Part shown: positions 30,880 to 41,855 of the stretch, piece by piece | Position numbering within the stretch: position 1 is the first letter of the stretch | Layout of the letters: each line of letters starts with the position of its first letter | DNA from: Coriaria nepalensis | Lineage: Eukaryota; Streptophyta; Magnoliopsida; Cucurbitales; Coriariaceae | Length of the DNA stretch: 64,000 nt | Reading direction: 5' to 3' | NCBI GenBank assembly: GCA_027186245.1 | Contig: CP114481.1 | Coordinates: 42,377,501 to 42,441,500 of the forward strand | Notes under the pieces: generated by a model | Database searches by the model: none | The model's input: only the letters and a program-made list of their open reading frames with translations | Told to the model about the DNA's origin: nothing | Translations under genes and position numbers: made by a program

Positions 30880-31790
30880 TCTAAAGATGGAGTTATTAGC
30901 TTCAAAGAAAGGTTGTGTGTCCCCAACAATGAAGAAATAAAGAACCTGATTTTGACTAAAGGTCACAATACGCCTTATTCAGTTCATCTAGGTTCCACAA
31001 AAATATATAGAGACCTCAAAGAATATTTTTGGTGGCCGGGAATGAAAAAGGGTGTGGTAATATTTATAAAAAAGTGTTTCACTTGTGAGAGAATCAAAGC
31101 GGAGCACTAGAGACCTATAGGGGACTTGTAACCAAATGAAATTACTGAATGGAAAAAGGAGCAAATCGCTATGGATTTTGTAGTCGGATTACCAAGAACT
31201 GTAAAAGGGTATGATTTGATTTGGGTACTAATCGTTTTACTCATAAAATAAGACCATTTATTACTGCTAAAGATGATGTATTCCTTAGAACTACTTGCAA
31301 AACTTTACATTCAGTAGATAGTGAGATTGCACGGGTACTAACCTCTATCATTTCAGATCAGGACTCAAGATTTACTACAACGTTTTTGAAGAGCTTACAT
31401 AGAGCAATGGGGATAAAGTTTAAATTTTTTATAGCTTTTCATCCTCAAACAGATGGTTAGATAGAAAGAACCATCCAAACATTAGAGAATATGTTACAAG
31501 CCTGTGTGATAAATTTTCAAAGCGTATGGAGTAAATTCTCACCATTAGTAAAATTCTCCTATAACAACAGCTATCAAGCTACGATAGGTATGGCCTCATA
31601 TGAAACTCTTTATGGAAGAGAATGGAGATCTCTAATTCACTAGCATGAAGCGAGAGAGATAAGACTACTAGGTCCAGACATCATCGCTGCCACAACAAAA
31701 GCAATTGAAAATATCCCTCAAAGGATGAAAGCCACACAAAGTCGTCAAAAAAGTAATGCAAATTCGAGAAGATGACTGTTGAGTTTCAAA
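30880..31790 (+). pseudogene. Integrase of Gypsy-2, degenerate
   Basis: RLCVPNNEEIKNLILTKGHN precedes the zinc region, with H-x3-H degenerate (HNTPYSVH) and CFTCERIKAEH giving the two cysteines. The core shows MDFVVGLPRTVKGYDLIWVL, then SIISDQDSRFTTTFLKSLHR (Asp) and [19 protein letters not shown] with a stop before the catalytic Glu. FSYNNSYQATIGMASYETLY follows. Frame changes occur near 31215. Confidence 0.9.
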
Positions 31791-32185
31791 CAGGTGATCT
31801 AGTCTTTCTAAAGGTGCGCCCAATGAAACGGGTAATGTGATTTAGGAAGAAGGGAAAGTTAAGCCTCGTTACATTGGACCTTTCAAGATCTTAGACGGGT
31901 TAGGTAAAGTTGCTTACCAATACCGCAAATTTATCAAAAGTGCATGACATATTTCATCTTTCAATGCTGAGGAAATATGCCTCAGATCCTTCCCATTTAT
32001 TACAGTATGAATGAGTAGAAGTAAGAAGTGATTTGTCATATGAAGAAAAAATGATGCAGATATCAGATATGAGAGAAAAAGTCTTAAGAAATAAGACTAT
32101 TCTCTTAGTCAAAGTTTTGTAGCAAAGTTAGAAAATAGAGAAAGAAACCTAGGAAAAAGAAGAAGATATGAGAGCTAAGTTCTGA
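31791..32185 (+). pseudogene. Integrase C-terminus and chromodomain of Gypsy-2, degenerate
   Basis: FQTGDLVFLKVRPMKRVM and KKGKLS belong to the GPY/F region. VHDIFHLSMLRKYASDPSH precedes the chromodomain, read as ISDMREKVLRNKTILLVKVL with a stop, then EKEEDMRAKF. It ends next to a GAGGATGAAACTTT motif and the polypurine tract, as in Gypsy-1. Confidence 0.85.
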
Positions 32186-32218
32186 AAGTTATTTTAGTTT
32201 TGAGGATGAAACTTTTGT

Positions 32219-32232
32219 AAGTTGGAGGGATT
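32219..32232 (+). other. Polypurine tract of Gypsy-2
   Basis: AAGTTGGAGGGATT directly precedes the 3' LTR start TGTAATACCCC. It is less pure than the one in Gypsy-1. Confidence 0.7.
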
Positions 32233-32672
32233 TGTAATACCCCATTTAATGCCTTCCAATAAGCTGACATTGCTTATATCCAAATTTTTACTACTTAAAA
32301 AGTCCCTTATGTTGAGCGCCACATTTCCAATCTGAATGGAAAAAAGGATCGAGGGAAATGTCTTAAGAAGTTAGTCTCAAAAGTGTTAGATTATTATTAA
32401 TAGAAATACTACAATTCAAAAATATCTGATGAATGATTAAGAATAATAATAATAATATAAAAAAGAAAGAAAAAAAAAAAAAAAGAAATGCAGTGGGAAG
32501 CTTGTTGAAGCACTAGCTTTAGAAGATTTTCCTATTTTCAATCGCTACCCCAGTTCTGATAAGCATGAACCAGGCAAAATCAGAGACTAGCACAGAGAGA
32601 GGCAGACAAAGGAGCTTCTATGCAGCAGGTACCCAGGTCGAGGCTAACACCTCCAACTATAGTTTCATCTGC

Positions 32673-32682
32673 ATATATAAAG
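32673..32682 (+). promoter_or_regulatory. TATA box in Gypsy-2 LTR
   Basis: ATATATAAAG lies about 440 bases into the LTR and upstream of the repeat array, so the array would be in the transcribed leader. Confidence 0.55.
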
Positions 32683-33002
32683 TCAGAGGCATTGCTACTG
32701 AGAAACAGTTCACTTCTTCCCAGCCCTCGCAAAAATTGGAGCGAGAACCTAAGGAATTTCTTTCGTCTCTATAGTTAAGAACCCTTAAAGGCGAAAAGCA
32801 AGAGCTCACAAGCTCACAGATCACGATTATGAGCTGTTTAGACACAAACATAGCATAACATTCGAGAACAACTACTAGTAAGGTTCATCACTGATCCTTG
32901 CACATGAAAATTTCAATTTGTGTTGGGTAGATAGAAAATGAGAATTTGAATGGATGAAATATAAGAAATCAACCTGAAATCGAGAACTCAGTCATGTTTC
33001 TA

Positions 33003-33450
33003 TTTTTCTAGACTGAGAACTCAGTCTAAACCAGGAACCTAGATTAAGAGACATTATATTAGATCTTGGTTTGAAAAGGAAGGAACAGTTCTTGGCCTGG
33101 ATTGGGAACCCAGACAGAGAGACATTACCTTAGATCTCTATCTAGGAAGGAAAGAACCATTCTCGGTCTGGACTATGAACCCAAACTAAGAGACATTATC
33201 TTAGGTCTCAATCTAGGAAGCAAGGAATATTTCTTGGTCTGGACTGGGAATCCAAATTGAGAGAAATAATCTTACGTCTCAATCTGGGAAGAAAGGAATA
33301 GTTCTCGGTTTGGACCTAGAAACTAGACCACGAGGCATTATCTTGGGTCATAGTCTCGGAAGAAGGAACAGTTCTCAATCTGGACTGAGAATATAGACCG
33401 AGAGATATTATATTAGGTCTCAGTCTGGGACGAAAAAGGGAAAAACTTGG
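33003..33450 (+). repeat. 71-bp tandem array, about six units, inside the LTR
   Basis: The phrase GAGACATTAT or a close variant recurs at about 33048, 33119, 33190, 33260, 33332 and 33401, a period of 69-72. Each unit also carries a GGAACAGTTCTCGGTCTGGA-like part and a TTAGGTCTCAATCTGGGA part. Parts of neighbouring units can pair, for example GACTGA/TCAGTC at 33011-33026. Confidence 0.92.
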
Positions 33451-33544
33451 TATGGGAAGGAAAAGTACTCGATTTAGGAAAAGTACTCGATCTAAAAGTG
33501 CTTTTGACATATTGCGTAAAATAAAAAGCCCTTGGTCTGTAAAT

Positions 33545-33680
33545 TATCTCACCCTAGTCGACGAGGTCAATGCCTTTAAGATGAAATGGGGTCGACGAAG
33601 TCGATGCCTTTAAGATGTAAAAGAGCTAGCAGGGTCGACCGGGCCGATAAGGTCGATAAGGTCCATGGTGTCCATGAGGT
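33545..33680 (+). repeat. GTCGAC-rich short repeats in the LTR
   Basis: GTCGACGAGGTCAATGCC, TTTAAGATG and a second near copy (GTCGACGAAGTCGATGCC, TTTAAGATG) lie about 33 bases apart. They are followed by further GGTCGA/GGTCCATG steps to about 33680. Confidence 0.7.
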
Positions 33681-34936
33681 CAATGAGTCGACGCCTACTG
33701 TAGCAGAAACAAAACTTTTGACACCTTAAGTTAAAGTATGCATTTTAAGTAGAATTGAGAACCAAGTCATTACTAAGATAAACAAATGTTTTGGATAGAT
33801 TAGAAGTTGGCCCCAACCAGCAGAATTTGTAAGGACTTCATACCAATATAGAACATACGATAGATAAGTAAAGTCTCTCCTATAACACAAGTATTTCACT
33901 TTTTGTTCAGCTTGAGATTTACTATATTAATATGAGTGCAACATAGCATGTTGAAGATTGAATTGATTGTGTGGTGCTGTGTTTTTATAAAACATGTTGG
34001 AATTGAGTTATATTAGTTATATATAAAACTTTTCCAAAAGTATTGAATGGACCTTCAGTTTTTACACAAAAGTATTGAATGGACCTTCATTATGAGTGTG
34101 ATTCTTGACATTAGATAAGCATAACATTATAGTGAGGCGTTGCCTGGTCAGGGTGGACTGAGAGGAGTCGCTGTCACTACAGAATTTACTAGATCAGGTC
34201 TTACTAAGAGAGGTCACTGATCTGAGATGTGATCTAATCAAGGGGGACTAAGCGGAGTTGCTAATCTCAGATATTTTTGGTCATAGAGGACCATAGATCA
34301 TAATAGTGCCAACAACAGCATCCTTAGGGCTCATAGTTAAAAGAGCATCCCATTTGCATAGAAAGATTTATAAGAATTTATAAAACTGTTCAATCAAGTT
34401 TTAAGATGTATTTGAATATGTTTTGGGCATTTGAGATAAAATCTTTACTTACTGAGCATTTTAGCTCATAGCACTTGCTTGTGTTTGTAGGTGAGCAGAC
34501 AAAGGGAAAGTCAGTAGTTTTGATACCAAATGAATGAAGTGCGATTAACTTGGTGTGAAGTACGTATGGGCTCGACCTATGATGGAGTCAGGAAAGTGAA
34601 AAGTGAAATTTTTTGAAAGGCCTTACCTTATTACCTTTTGAGAAGTTTCTCAATGCAGTATTTTATTTCATTAATTGAATTACAAATATTATAGTGTTAA
34701 GATATATGTATAGAAGTTGTGTATATAACATAGTATATATATTTTCTTTTAACATCGTTATCGGAGTAGAGTTAATCCGAGTTGCTAAGAAAGTTTAAAT
34801 TATTCTGCTTTTGTCCTAAAGGAGTTGTAGAGGTAGTCAGGTGTCGCCCTATTGGTTATTTGTAGTTTAAGAAACAAATAACTATTTTCTGAAAGGTATT
34901 TTGATAAGCAATATAGCTAGTAGGTGGGTCGCTACA

Positions 34937-35310
34937 ACAATGGAAAGCATAATCTAGATGGAAATAGTCATAGCCATGGCTAGGAATGTCTCTTTTAATT
35001 GATTCCTCTACATTGTTTATAACCCTTGACCAATAACGAGACTTAAAGATCTCGATATGCTTATAATCCTTGCATCCGACTAGGTATTTTCCTTCGGTGC
35101 AACCTCCAAGATCAACACTTGGTTGGCATATGTGGATCCATTTTAGATTTTATGGCTTTCAGCTATATCTCATAATTCGTGCTCTACATTGCATTGTAAT
35201 ATCTCATAGGCAAATCATGCATGACCGAAGCATTACTAGAATTTTCTATATGAAATGCATACCGTATAGGTTCACAGTGTACTCTGCTATATAAAGTGTA
35301 GTGGTGTACA
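34937..35310 (-). pseudogene. Copia-A reverse transcriptase N-terminal fragment
   Basis: On the minus strand: EI*LKAIKSKMDPHMPTKC, a frame change, ending near SRLVAKGYKQCRGIN. These match the forward copy at 52150-52340 (RAIKS*MDSIYTNKV, SRLLVKG). The enzyme would start copying here, but only the first quarter is left. It continues, after Gypsy-2, in the RNase H at 25650-24957. Confidence 0.7.
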
Positions 35311-35459
35311 TTGAGGAATCATAGTTCCCTCTTTCAAAGGTTCCACATAAGTGGGTATTTAGTGAACTAGAATTCTTAATATGATTGTTAATTCTTAAAC
35401 TACATCAAGTATTTTTGAATTGATTATTATGTGAACATCATTCTTCTTTCTCAATATTT

Positions 35460-35852
35460 TCGAATCGATTATTATGAGAATATCATTCTTCTTTCTCAAA
35501 GATAACGCATTTAATAGTCTTTTCAAATTGTCATTATTCCATCATGGTAATCCTACAACTATAAACAATTTAATTATTAGATGTCAACCTACATGGAACT
35601 CACCGAGCGTGATCACTATCACAACTCGAAGCATATCTAAGATCCATGAATATATTAGGTATGTCAGACAAATAATATGCATACAATGTCATTTCTAACA
35701 TAATAACAATAAATATAATAGACTAAATACTCATTTAAATACAAAGTATTCATTTATTATGTAACTTATATAGATCAAGATTGACTCACATAAGTAAATG
35801 ATCCTATAGGGTCAAACCTGATTGACGTGATTGGCATTATACATTCATGCTC
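35460..35852 (-). repeat. Copia-A LTR, first about 390 bases
   Basis: On the minus strand it starts TGAATGTATAATGCC at 35852 and contains the family landmarks ATCAGGTTTGACC, ATTTAAATGAG, ATGACATTGTATGCATA and GTGATAGTGATCACGC. It matches 24956-24550 in order. It is followed on that strand by the RT piece, so it is the start of the 5' LTR of the same interrupted element, with the rest deleted. Confidence 0.8.
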
Positions 35853-36549
35853 ATCTGGGAAAGGGCATGGTCGAGAATCATCCTAGGAATGTACTCCATA
35901 AATACTCCTAAATGATTTTGGGGAAACTTTTAGACTAGCAGTCGTGCAGGATAGTTAAACACCCTTCCCCTTCCTATCATCCCAGATCAAGACAAACTCA
36001 AATTTGCTAGCCTAAGGAAATTGGGAATTGAAACTAAAGTAACATAGAATTTGGAAAGGTTGATCTGCTAAACCAAAGTATCCTTAGATCCAATAACATA
36101 ATGAGAATATTCGAGAGAGTTGACAACTTCATGTGGAAAACACTTCAGGAACAAAGGAGCATATGAGATGTCAACATGGGAAGTCTATGCAACAGGTTCT
36201 TCTTTGCTTGGCTTACCCTTAGAGGCAATTGCCTTAAACATTATTTTCTAGCCTAGCTTTAGCTCTCTCCCTATCAGTAGCCTCCTTTTGAGTGATATGG
36301 GCAGCAATCTCAGCATTTATGTCTAGCAATAAAAAAATGTGAAGATCAAAATAAGTAAACAGAGTCCCAAGAATAAACCAAAGTAAGGAGGGAAACTAGA
36401 GTTAAATGAAACTAAAAGCTTCCATCATTACTAGAACTTTGACACTTCCTTGACGTAGATCTGAAGGAAGAGTTCGTGCTTTTTTGATTAACAAGCTCAC
36501 TCTTTCCCATTGACTTAGGGGATAGAACAACAAAGTACTCCCTATGAAC
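35853..36549. other. Unassigned; possible coiled-coil protein remnant on minus strand
   Basis: Around 36330-36240 the minus strand reads LLDINAEIAAHITQKEATDR and ERAKARLENN, a charged helix-like segment with an open frame of limited length. I recognise no family. Similar charged remnants occur at 62600-63110. The rest of the stretch shows nothing clear. Confidence 0.3.
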
Positions 36550-36622
36550 GGCCTAAACCTGGGAGGAAGCGTATTTCAAAAATTTACGTTTTGAGTTTTC
36601 TGAACGAAATAAACCAAAGATC

Positions 36623-37769
36623 TGTTGGAAAATTAGCATATCAACATGCTATGTTAATGCTTGATTTTGAGTGGGGCCCACTTCATGTAAACAAAAAGTC
36701 AAAGCTGATTCAGATTCTCCTTCGTGAGAGCTTCGAATAGGTATATGGTACGCTCAAAATGATTAATGGGTGAATGAGAAATTGAATCTCAAAGTACAAC
36801 CATTGAAATGGTTTGAAGAAAAAATAAAAAATAAAAGAGAAAATTTTATCACACATTAGAAAGGAGAACAAGTGAGAGAGTATTTATATAGAATTGCATA
36901 TTTGTTCATGGGTAATAAAATATCAACTAGAATGCTCTCTCTTACTCACTCCTGTAGGGGGTGCAAATCCGGACCGGATCGGGCTTAGCTCGTGTGTGCC
37001 TGCATTTGGGCTCGCCGAATGTCGGCCCGAAAACGACCCGATTTTCCTTGACCCTCCTTTTTGTTTTTCTCCTGGAAATTTTTTTTTTCTTCTACAAAAG
37101 ATGAAAGGTTTGAAGATGAAAGGTTGAAGATGAAAGGATCATATTTAAACCTAAATTAAACCCAAGTTAATTCACATTAATCTCTTCTCTCCTCATGAGC
37201 CTATAAATTGACATCTTCCTCCCATTTGAAAACAAACAATCAAAAACTAAATCTCTCATCCCTCTAATTTCCTTCCTCCCTCTAGAGTTCTAAGTATCTA
37301 GTGTGGTAGAGTTCGAGCCACTGTTTGAGTTCGCTGGGAATAGTTCAGTGGCGCGCCGCTACTATTCATCTCCGTTGTATCCTGGGAGACAGATGTCGTT
37401 CAACCTTCTGCACCGACATGAAGGGCGAATCTATTTTAAGGAAACTATTGCATAACAGGCCTCGGTTTGATTTTTCGGTTACTGTTCGATTCTGTTACCA
37501 TATTCTGTTTTGTTTATTTTACTGTTTTGTTTAAATTTTCCAGATTCTCTTCTGTTCTATTTTACTATTCTGTTTTGTTTACTGTTTTATTCTATTTTTA
37601 CAGATTATATTCTATTTTATTTTTTTTACAGATTCTGTTCTGTTCCATTTTACTATTTCATTCTGTTTGTTATAAATTCTTTTTTACATATTATTCTATT
37701 TTATAGCATCACTATTTTCATAGTCACTATTTACTGTATTCTGGTTATTATATGTACAATATTCTTACA
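36623..37769 (+). repeat. Copia-B 5' LTR
   Basis: 1147 bases. It has two TATA-like boxes (36883-36891 TTTATATAG; 37202-37209 TATAAATT), a GC-rich patch (36970-37050) and a T-rich repeat section (37467-37740) built from TTCTGTTCTATTTTACTA-like steps. About ten differences from the 3' LTR occur in the first 190 bases, so it is older than Gypsy-1. Confidence 0.93.
37202..37209 (+). promoter_or_regulatory. Likely TATA box of Copia-B LTR
   Basis: CCTATAAATTG is followed 30-60 bases later by an A/C-rich leader (AAAACAAACAATCAAAAAC), as in plant promoters. It is conserved in all three LTR copies (41286, 42698). An upstream TTTATATAG is an alternative. Confidence 0.55.
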
Positions 37770-38602
37770 ACTTAAAACAAATTTGTTTTTATATATATAA
37801 TAAATAGATTTAATTTAATCAAATTCGAAATTTGTTTTTCTATGGAATAAATAAAACAACATACGTTAATGAAACGTTTCTTTACACTAAATGTTTCTAT
37901 GGTAGTGTTAATGTAATTTACTCTAATGTCAAAGTGGAAATAGTTTTGTCAACATAAATGTGGGTTTACATATCTGATTGTGTTTATATATCTTGAATTA
38001 TAATTATGAAGAAAAAAAAACATTGGGTGCGATAGAGATTAATCAGTATCTTAATTATAAAGTTTGGATCAAAGCATGAACTGAATCTATATAAATATAT
38101 TGTGGTTATTGTTATGATCAATTAATACATAATTGACAATTATAATTGTATTATAATTTATTAGAAATTATGTAATAGTTTTACAAATAAATAATATAAC
38201 GGTTTTCAAATTTAATTGATCGGTTTACAAATTTATTTTGTAACCGATTTACATTTGAATTTTGTAACCGATTTACATTTGATTATTGATGCTACGACTT
38301 TAATTTGTAGCAATTAAGATAATTAATTAAATAAACCCTTAATGTCTAGTTAAAGTTATAACAATTTCGAAATTAGTTTAAACCGGTTCGAAATTTATTC
38401 GTAATGGTTCAAAGTTATTTTGTGATTGGTTGGAATTAATTTGCATCAGTGCAAAATTAATTCATATGGTTTCAAAAATGCAATGGCTTTTAACAATTTA
38501 CTTTGAAAGCTGTTTACAGTTTTTTCTTTATGAGTTTTAATGATTTATAACTATTTAGTTACTAAGATACTCCCTCATAGCAATGTGTGTGTAATTTCAG
38601 AA
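37770..38602 (+). other. Copia-B 5' untranslated leader
   Basis: AT-rich, no open frame. No clear tRNA-Met primer site follows the LTR (it continues ACTTAAAACAAATTTG), so either the site is mutated or another primer is used. CGGTTTACAAATTT-like phrases repeat at 38220, 38247 and 38267. TGTAATTTCAG just before the gag ATG resembles a splice acceptor. Confidence 0.6.
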
Positions 38603-39535
38603 ATGGAATCTGAAAGTAGCTGACAAGCTGCTGCTATCGAGATGACCCCTTCTATCACTCGAGTCACTCATTCTGTGGTTCTTCCTGTGAACCATGGTGA
38701 GAAACTTGAGAAATTCAATGGAAAGAATTTCAAAAGGTGGTAGCAAAAGATGTTGTTTTACTTGACTACACTGAATCTTGTGAGATTCTTAAAGGAAAGT
38801 ATTCCTATGCTCAAAGATGATGAGCATGATGTCCAAGCGGTTAGTGCGGTTGATGCTTGGAATCATTCTGACTTTCTGTGTCGGAATTATATCATGAATG
38901 GTTTGACCGATTCTTTATACTCTGTGTATAGTATACAGAAAACGGCAAAGGAGCCATGGGATGCCTTAGACCATAAGTATAAAACCGAGGATGCTGGTAG
39001 CAAGAAAGTTGTTGTGGGCCGGTTCCTTGAATATAAAATGGTGGATTCCAAAACGGTAGTCAATCAAGTTCAAGAACTACAACTTATCTTGCATAAGATT
39101 CATGCCGAGGGGATGATTTTAAGTGAAACCTTCCAAGTAGCTGCTCTCATTGAGAAGCAGCAGCCTGGATGGAAGGATTTCAAGAACTATCTCAAGCATA
39201 AGCGAAAGGAGATGAATATCGAAAATTTGATTGTTCGACTTCAAATTGAAGAAGATAATCGAAATTTCGATAAGAAAGAGATTATTCAACATGGGGCAAA
39301 GGCTAATGTTGTGGAATATAGTCAGGATTCTAAAAGAACTAGCAAATGGTCTAAGTTGGGACCGAAAGGAGGAGTCTCAAAGAAGCAAACTAAGTTTCAA
39401 GGGAAATGCTTCAACTGTGACAAGATGGGTCACAAAGCTTCGGATTGTAGGCTCCCAAAGAAGAAATCAAGCCAAGAATCGAATATGGTGGAAGATATTG
39501 CTCAAGATGTCTCAGATCTTGATCTCTCCGCTTAG
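38603..39535 (+). pseudogene. Copia gag (UBN2-type) with zinc knuckle; two early stops, then 261 codons open
   Basis: The frame from ATG 38603 (MESESS) meets TGA at 38621 and TAG at 38741, the latter directly after KFNGKNFKRW. It is then open from 38744 to the stop at 39533-39535. Motifs are EHDVQAVSAVDAWNHSDFLC, SVYSIQKTAKEPWDALDHKY, VVVGRFLEYKMVDSKTVVNQ, VQELQLILHKIHAEGMILSE and the knuckle CFNCDKMGHKASDC. This is the plant Copia gag fold. Coding is well preserved after the second stop. The protein should package the element RNA. Starting at the ATG at 38750 would skip both stops but lose about 49 residues. Confidence 0.9.
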
Positions 39536-40723
39536 TTTATTTTGTTTAAAAGTAGGAAAAGTTTGATGGATGAGCTTATAAGCTAAATGAAATGTAATGA
39601 TCCTTTGAGAAATTAATAAAATAAAGCTAGCTATTTTATTAGTTGCTTGTGTCTTTATAATGTATAGCATGCTAGATTAGAATATGTTAATTATGATTCT
39701 ATGCGTAGAATAATTAACACGGATCATATACTAAACTTTTACATGAGAAAATAAACAAGGTCATTATCTAAAATGAATGTCAAACTTCTTGGTTTAATCC
39801 ATAAGAAGAGATATGTTCTCCTTGAACATATATTTATGAGAAGGTTCAAAATGAACAAAGTATAAACGAATTCTAGTGTTTATCATACTCAAGAACAAGA
39901 CAATAAATAAGAGAGCTAGGACATAAAATCTTATAGTCCAAAATTTTCTTGTTAGAAGATAAATATTAAAACTTCAAGACGACTATCTGGAAAAGTTTTA
40001 GTAAACTACTCTCAATTATAATTATCCATGGATAACATTGCAGATCCGCTAACCAAAGGGTTAAATAGAGAGTTAGTTGAAAAATCATCAAGGGGAATGG
40101 GACTAAAGCCCATGAAAGAGTAAGTCAATACAAAGGAAACCCAACCTAGTTGATTGGAGATCCCAAGATCTAGGTTCAAAGGGACAACCTAATTGTATAA
40201 GACTTAATTATATCACTGTGGGGGAGGTATCCTCCTATCTATTCCCATGATGAAACAGTGATGCCCGTAAGAGAAAGGATAAGCTATGCTTTTAATGATT
40301 CTTAGGCGTCGAAAATTTGAGCAGAGTAAAATGGGTTACTCTTGATTAAGAATCACCTATGTGAGAGAGAAGTGGGGCCGCTTCTAAGGGAATTAACTTG
40401 GGCATAATTCTCATCAACTCTTGTAGAACCAGGCAGATGGTCAAGGCCAAAATGAACATAACAATGAGAACTCAAGTGTGTCAGGTAAGATTCCTATGTG
40501 AAGTACATTATTGTTTACATGAACGGCAGAACAGTTCAAAGACATCGTGTCTACTGATCAGCTAGTAAAATCAATGTAGTTTTACAAGGGAAGGTTCAAA
40601 GGTTGACACCTACCTATCCTATGCAGGTTTCAAACCGTCGAACTCTATCTCCAGGTCAAAAACGTTTTAATATCGAAAAATGTCTGTTTTAGTTAATCCG
40701 TCAATTTCATTCATGTGGGGGAT
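39536..40723 (+). pseudogene. Copia-B deleted pol: RNase H tail and 3' non-coding
   Basis: About 40025-40115 reads DNIADPLTKGLNRELVEKSS with RGMGLKPMKE, the conserved end of Copia RNase H. Everything between gag and this tail has been lost. The rest of the stretch is non-coding and holds the polypurine tract at 40713-40723. Confidence 0.8.
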
Positions 40724-41855
40724 TGTTGGAAAATTAGCAAATCAACATGCCATGTTTATGCTTGATTTTGAGTGGAGCCCACTTCATGTAAATGAAAAGT
40801 CAAAGCTAATTGGGATTCTCCTTCGTGAGAGCTTCGAATTGGTATATGGTACGCTCAAAATGATTAATGGGTGAATGAGAAATTGAATCTCAAAGTACAA
40901 CCATTGAAATGGTTTGAAGAAAAAAAAAATAAAGGAGAAAATTTTATTCCACATTAGAAAGGAGAACAAGTGAGAGAGCGTTTATATAGAATTGCACATT
41001 TATTAATGGGTAATAAAATATCAACTAGAGTGCTCTCTCTTACTCACTCCTGTAGGAGGGTGCAAATTCGGACCGGATCGGGCTTAGCTCGTGTGTGCCT
41101 GCACCTGGGCTCGCCGAATGTCGGCCCGAAAACGACCTGATTTGCCTTGACCCTCCTTTTTGTTTTTCTCCCAGAAATTTTTTTTTTCTTCTGTAAAAGA
41201 TGAAAGGTTGAAGATGAAAGGATCATATTTAAACCTAAATTAAACCCAAGTTAATTCCCATTAATCTCTTCTCTCCTCATGAGCCTATAAATTGACATCT
41301 TCCTCCCATTTGAAAACAATCAATCAAAAACTAAATCTCTCATCCCTCTAATTTCCTTCCTCCCTCTAGAGTTCTAAGTTTCTAGTGTGGTAGAGTTCGA
41401 GCCACTGGTTGAGTTCACCGGGAATAGTTCGGTGGTGTGCTGCTACTATTCGTCTCCATTGTATCATGGGAGACAGACGCCGTTCAACCTTCTACACCGA
41501 CATGAAGAGGCGAATCTCTTTTAAGGAAACTGTTGCATAACAGGCCTCGGTTTGATTTTTCGGTTACTGTTCGATTCTGTTACCATATTATGTTTTGTTT
41601 ATTTTACTATTCTGTTTAAATTTTCCAGATTCTGTTCTGTTATGTTTTACTATTCTGTTCTGTTTACTATTTTATTCTATTTTTACAGATTACATTCTGT
41701 TTTATTTTTTTTTACAAATTTTGTTCTGTTCCATTTTACTATTTTGTTCTGTTTCTTATAAATTCTGTTTTACATATTATTCTGTTTTATAGCATCACTG
41801 TTTTCATAATTACTGTTTACTGTATTCTGGTTATTATATATACAATATTCTTACA
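40724..41855 (+). repeat. Copia-B 3' LTR
   Basis: 1132 bases, TGTTGGAAAATTAGC...ATTCTTACA, with the same internal layout as the 5' LTR. The T-rich section is 41552-41800. Confidence 0.93.

Larger units (their letters stand above)
25651..34936 (+). mobile_element. Ty3/Gypsy Tekay-type element Gypsy-2, 5' LTR truncated
   Basis: The forward element has a 5' LTR remnant (25651-26821), primer site (26826-26837), gag-like frame, gag, zinc knuckles, protease, RT, RNase H, integrase, chromodomain, polypurine tract and a full 2704-base 3' LTR (32233-34936). It lies between parts of one minus-strand Copia-A copy (RNase H at its left, RT at its right), so it inserted into Copia-A, and about 1.5 kb of its 5' LTR plus Copia RT sequence were later lost. 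It is heavily mutated. It is the same subfamily as the fragment at 1-1503. Confidence 0.9.
32233..34936 (+). repeat. Gypsy-2 3' LTR, complete, 2704 bases
   Basis: It begins TGTAATACCCC and ends GGGTCGCTACA. It contains a TATA box (32673-32682), an array of six 71-bp units (33003-33450), a short duplication (about 33550-33620), and the second half shared with 25651-26821 and 45660-46493. It is unusually long for a Tekay LTR, in part because of the array. Confidence 0.9.
36623..41855 (+). mobile_element. Non-autonomous Copia element with gag but almost no pol (Copia-B)
   Basis: 5233 bases, flanked by perfect AGATC target duplications (36618-36622 and 41856-41860). The LTRs are 36623-37769 and 40724-41855, starting TGTTGGAAAATTAGC and ending ATTCTTACA. 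A polypurine tract (ATGTGGGGGAT) precedes the 3' LTR. Inside are a gag frame (38603-39535) and the very end of RNase H (about 40015-40120), with protease, integrase and RT gone. This matches the published idea of terminal-repeat retrotransposons with a GAG domain. It depends on another element for enzymes. Confidence 0.93.

Noticed and set aside
37467..37800. Phe/Leu/Tyr-rich frames that look like membrane proteins (also 41552-41792 and 42964-43189)
   Set aside because: They lie in the T-rich repeats of the Copia-B LTRs, occur in two frames at once, and have no start context or conserved motif.
38221..38290. Repeated CGGTTTACAAATTT phrases as a possible primer or protein-binding array
   Set aside because: There are only three loose copies in an AT-rich leader, so this is not distinguishable from chance.
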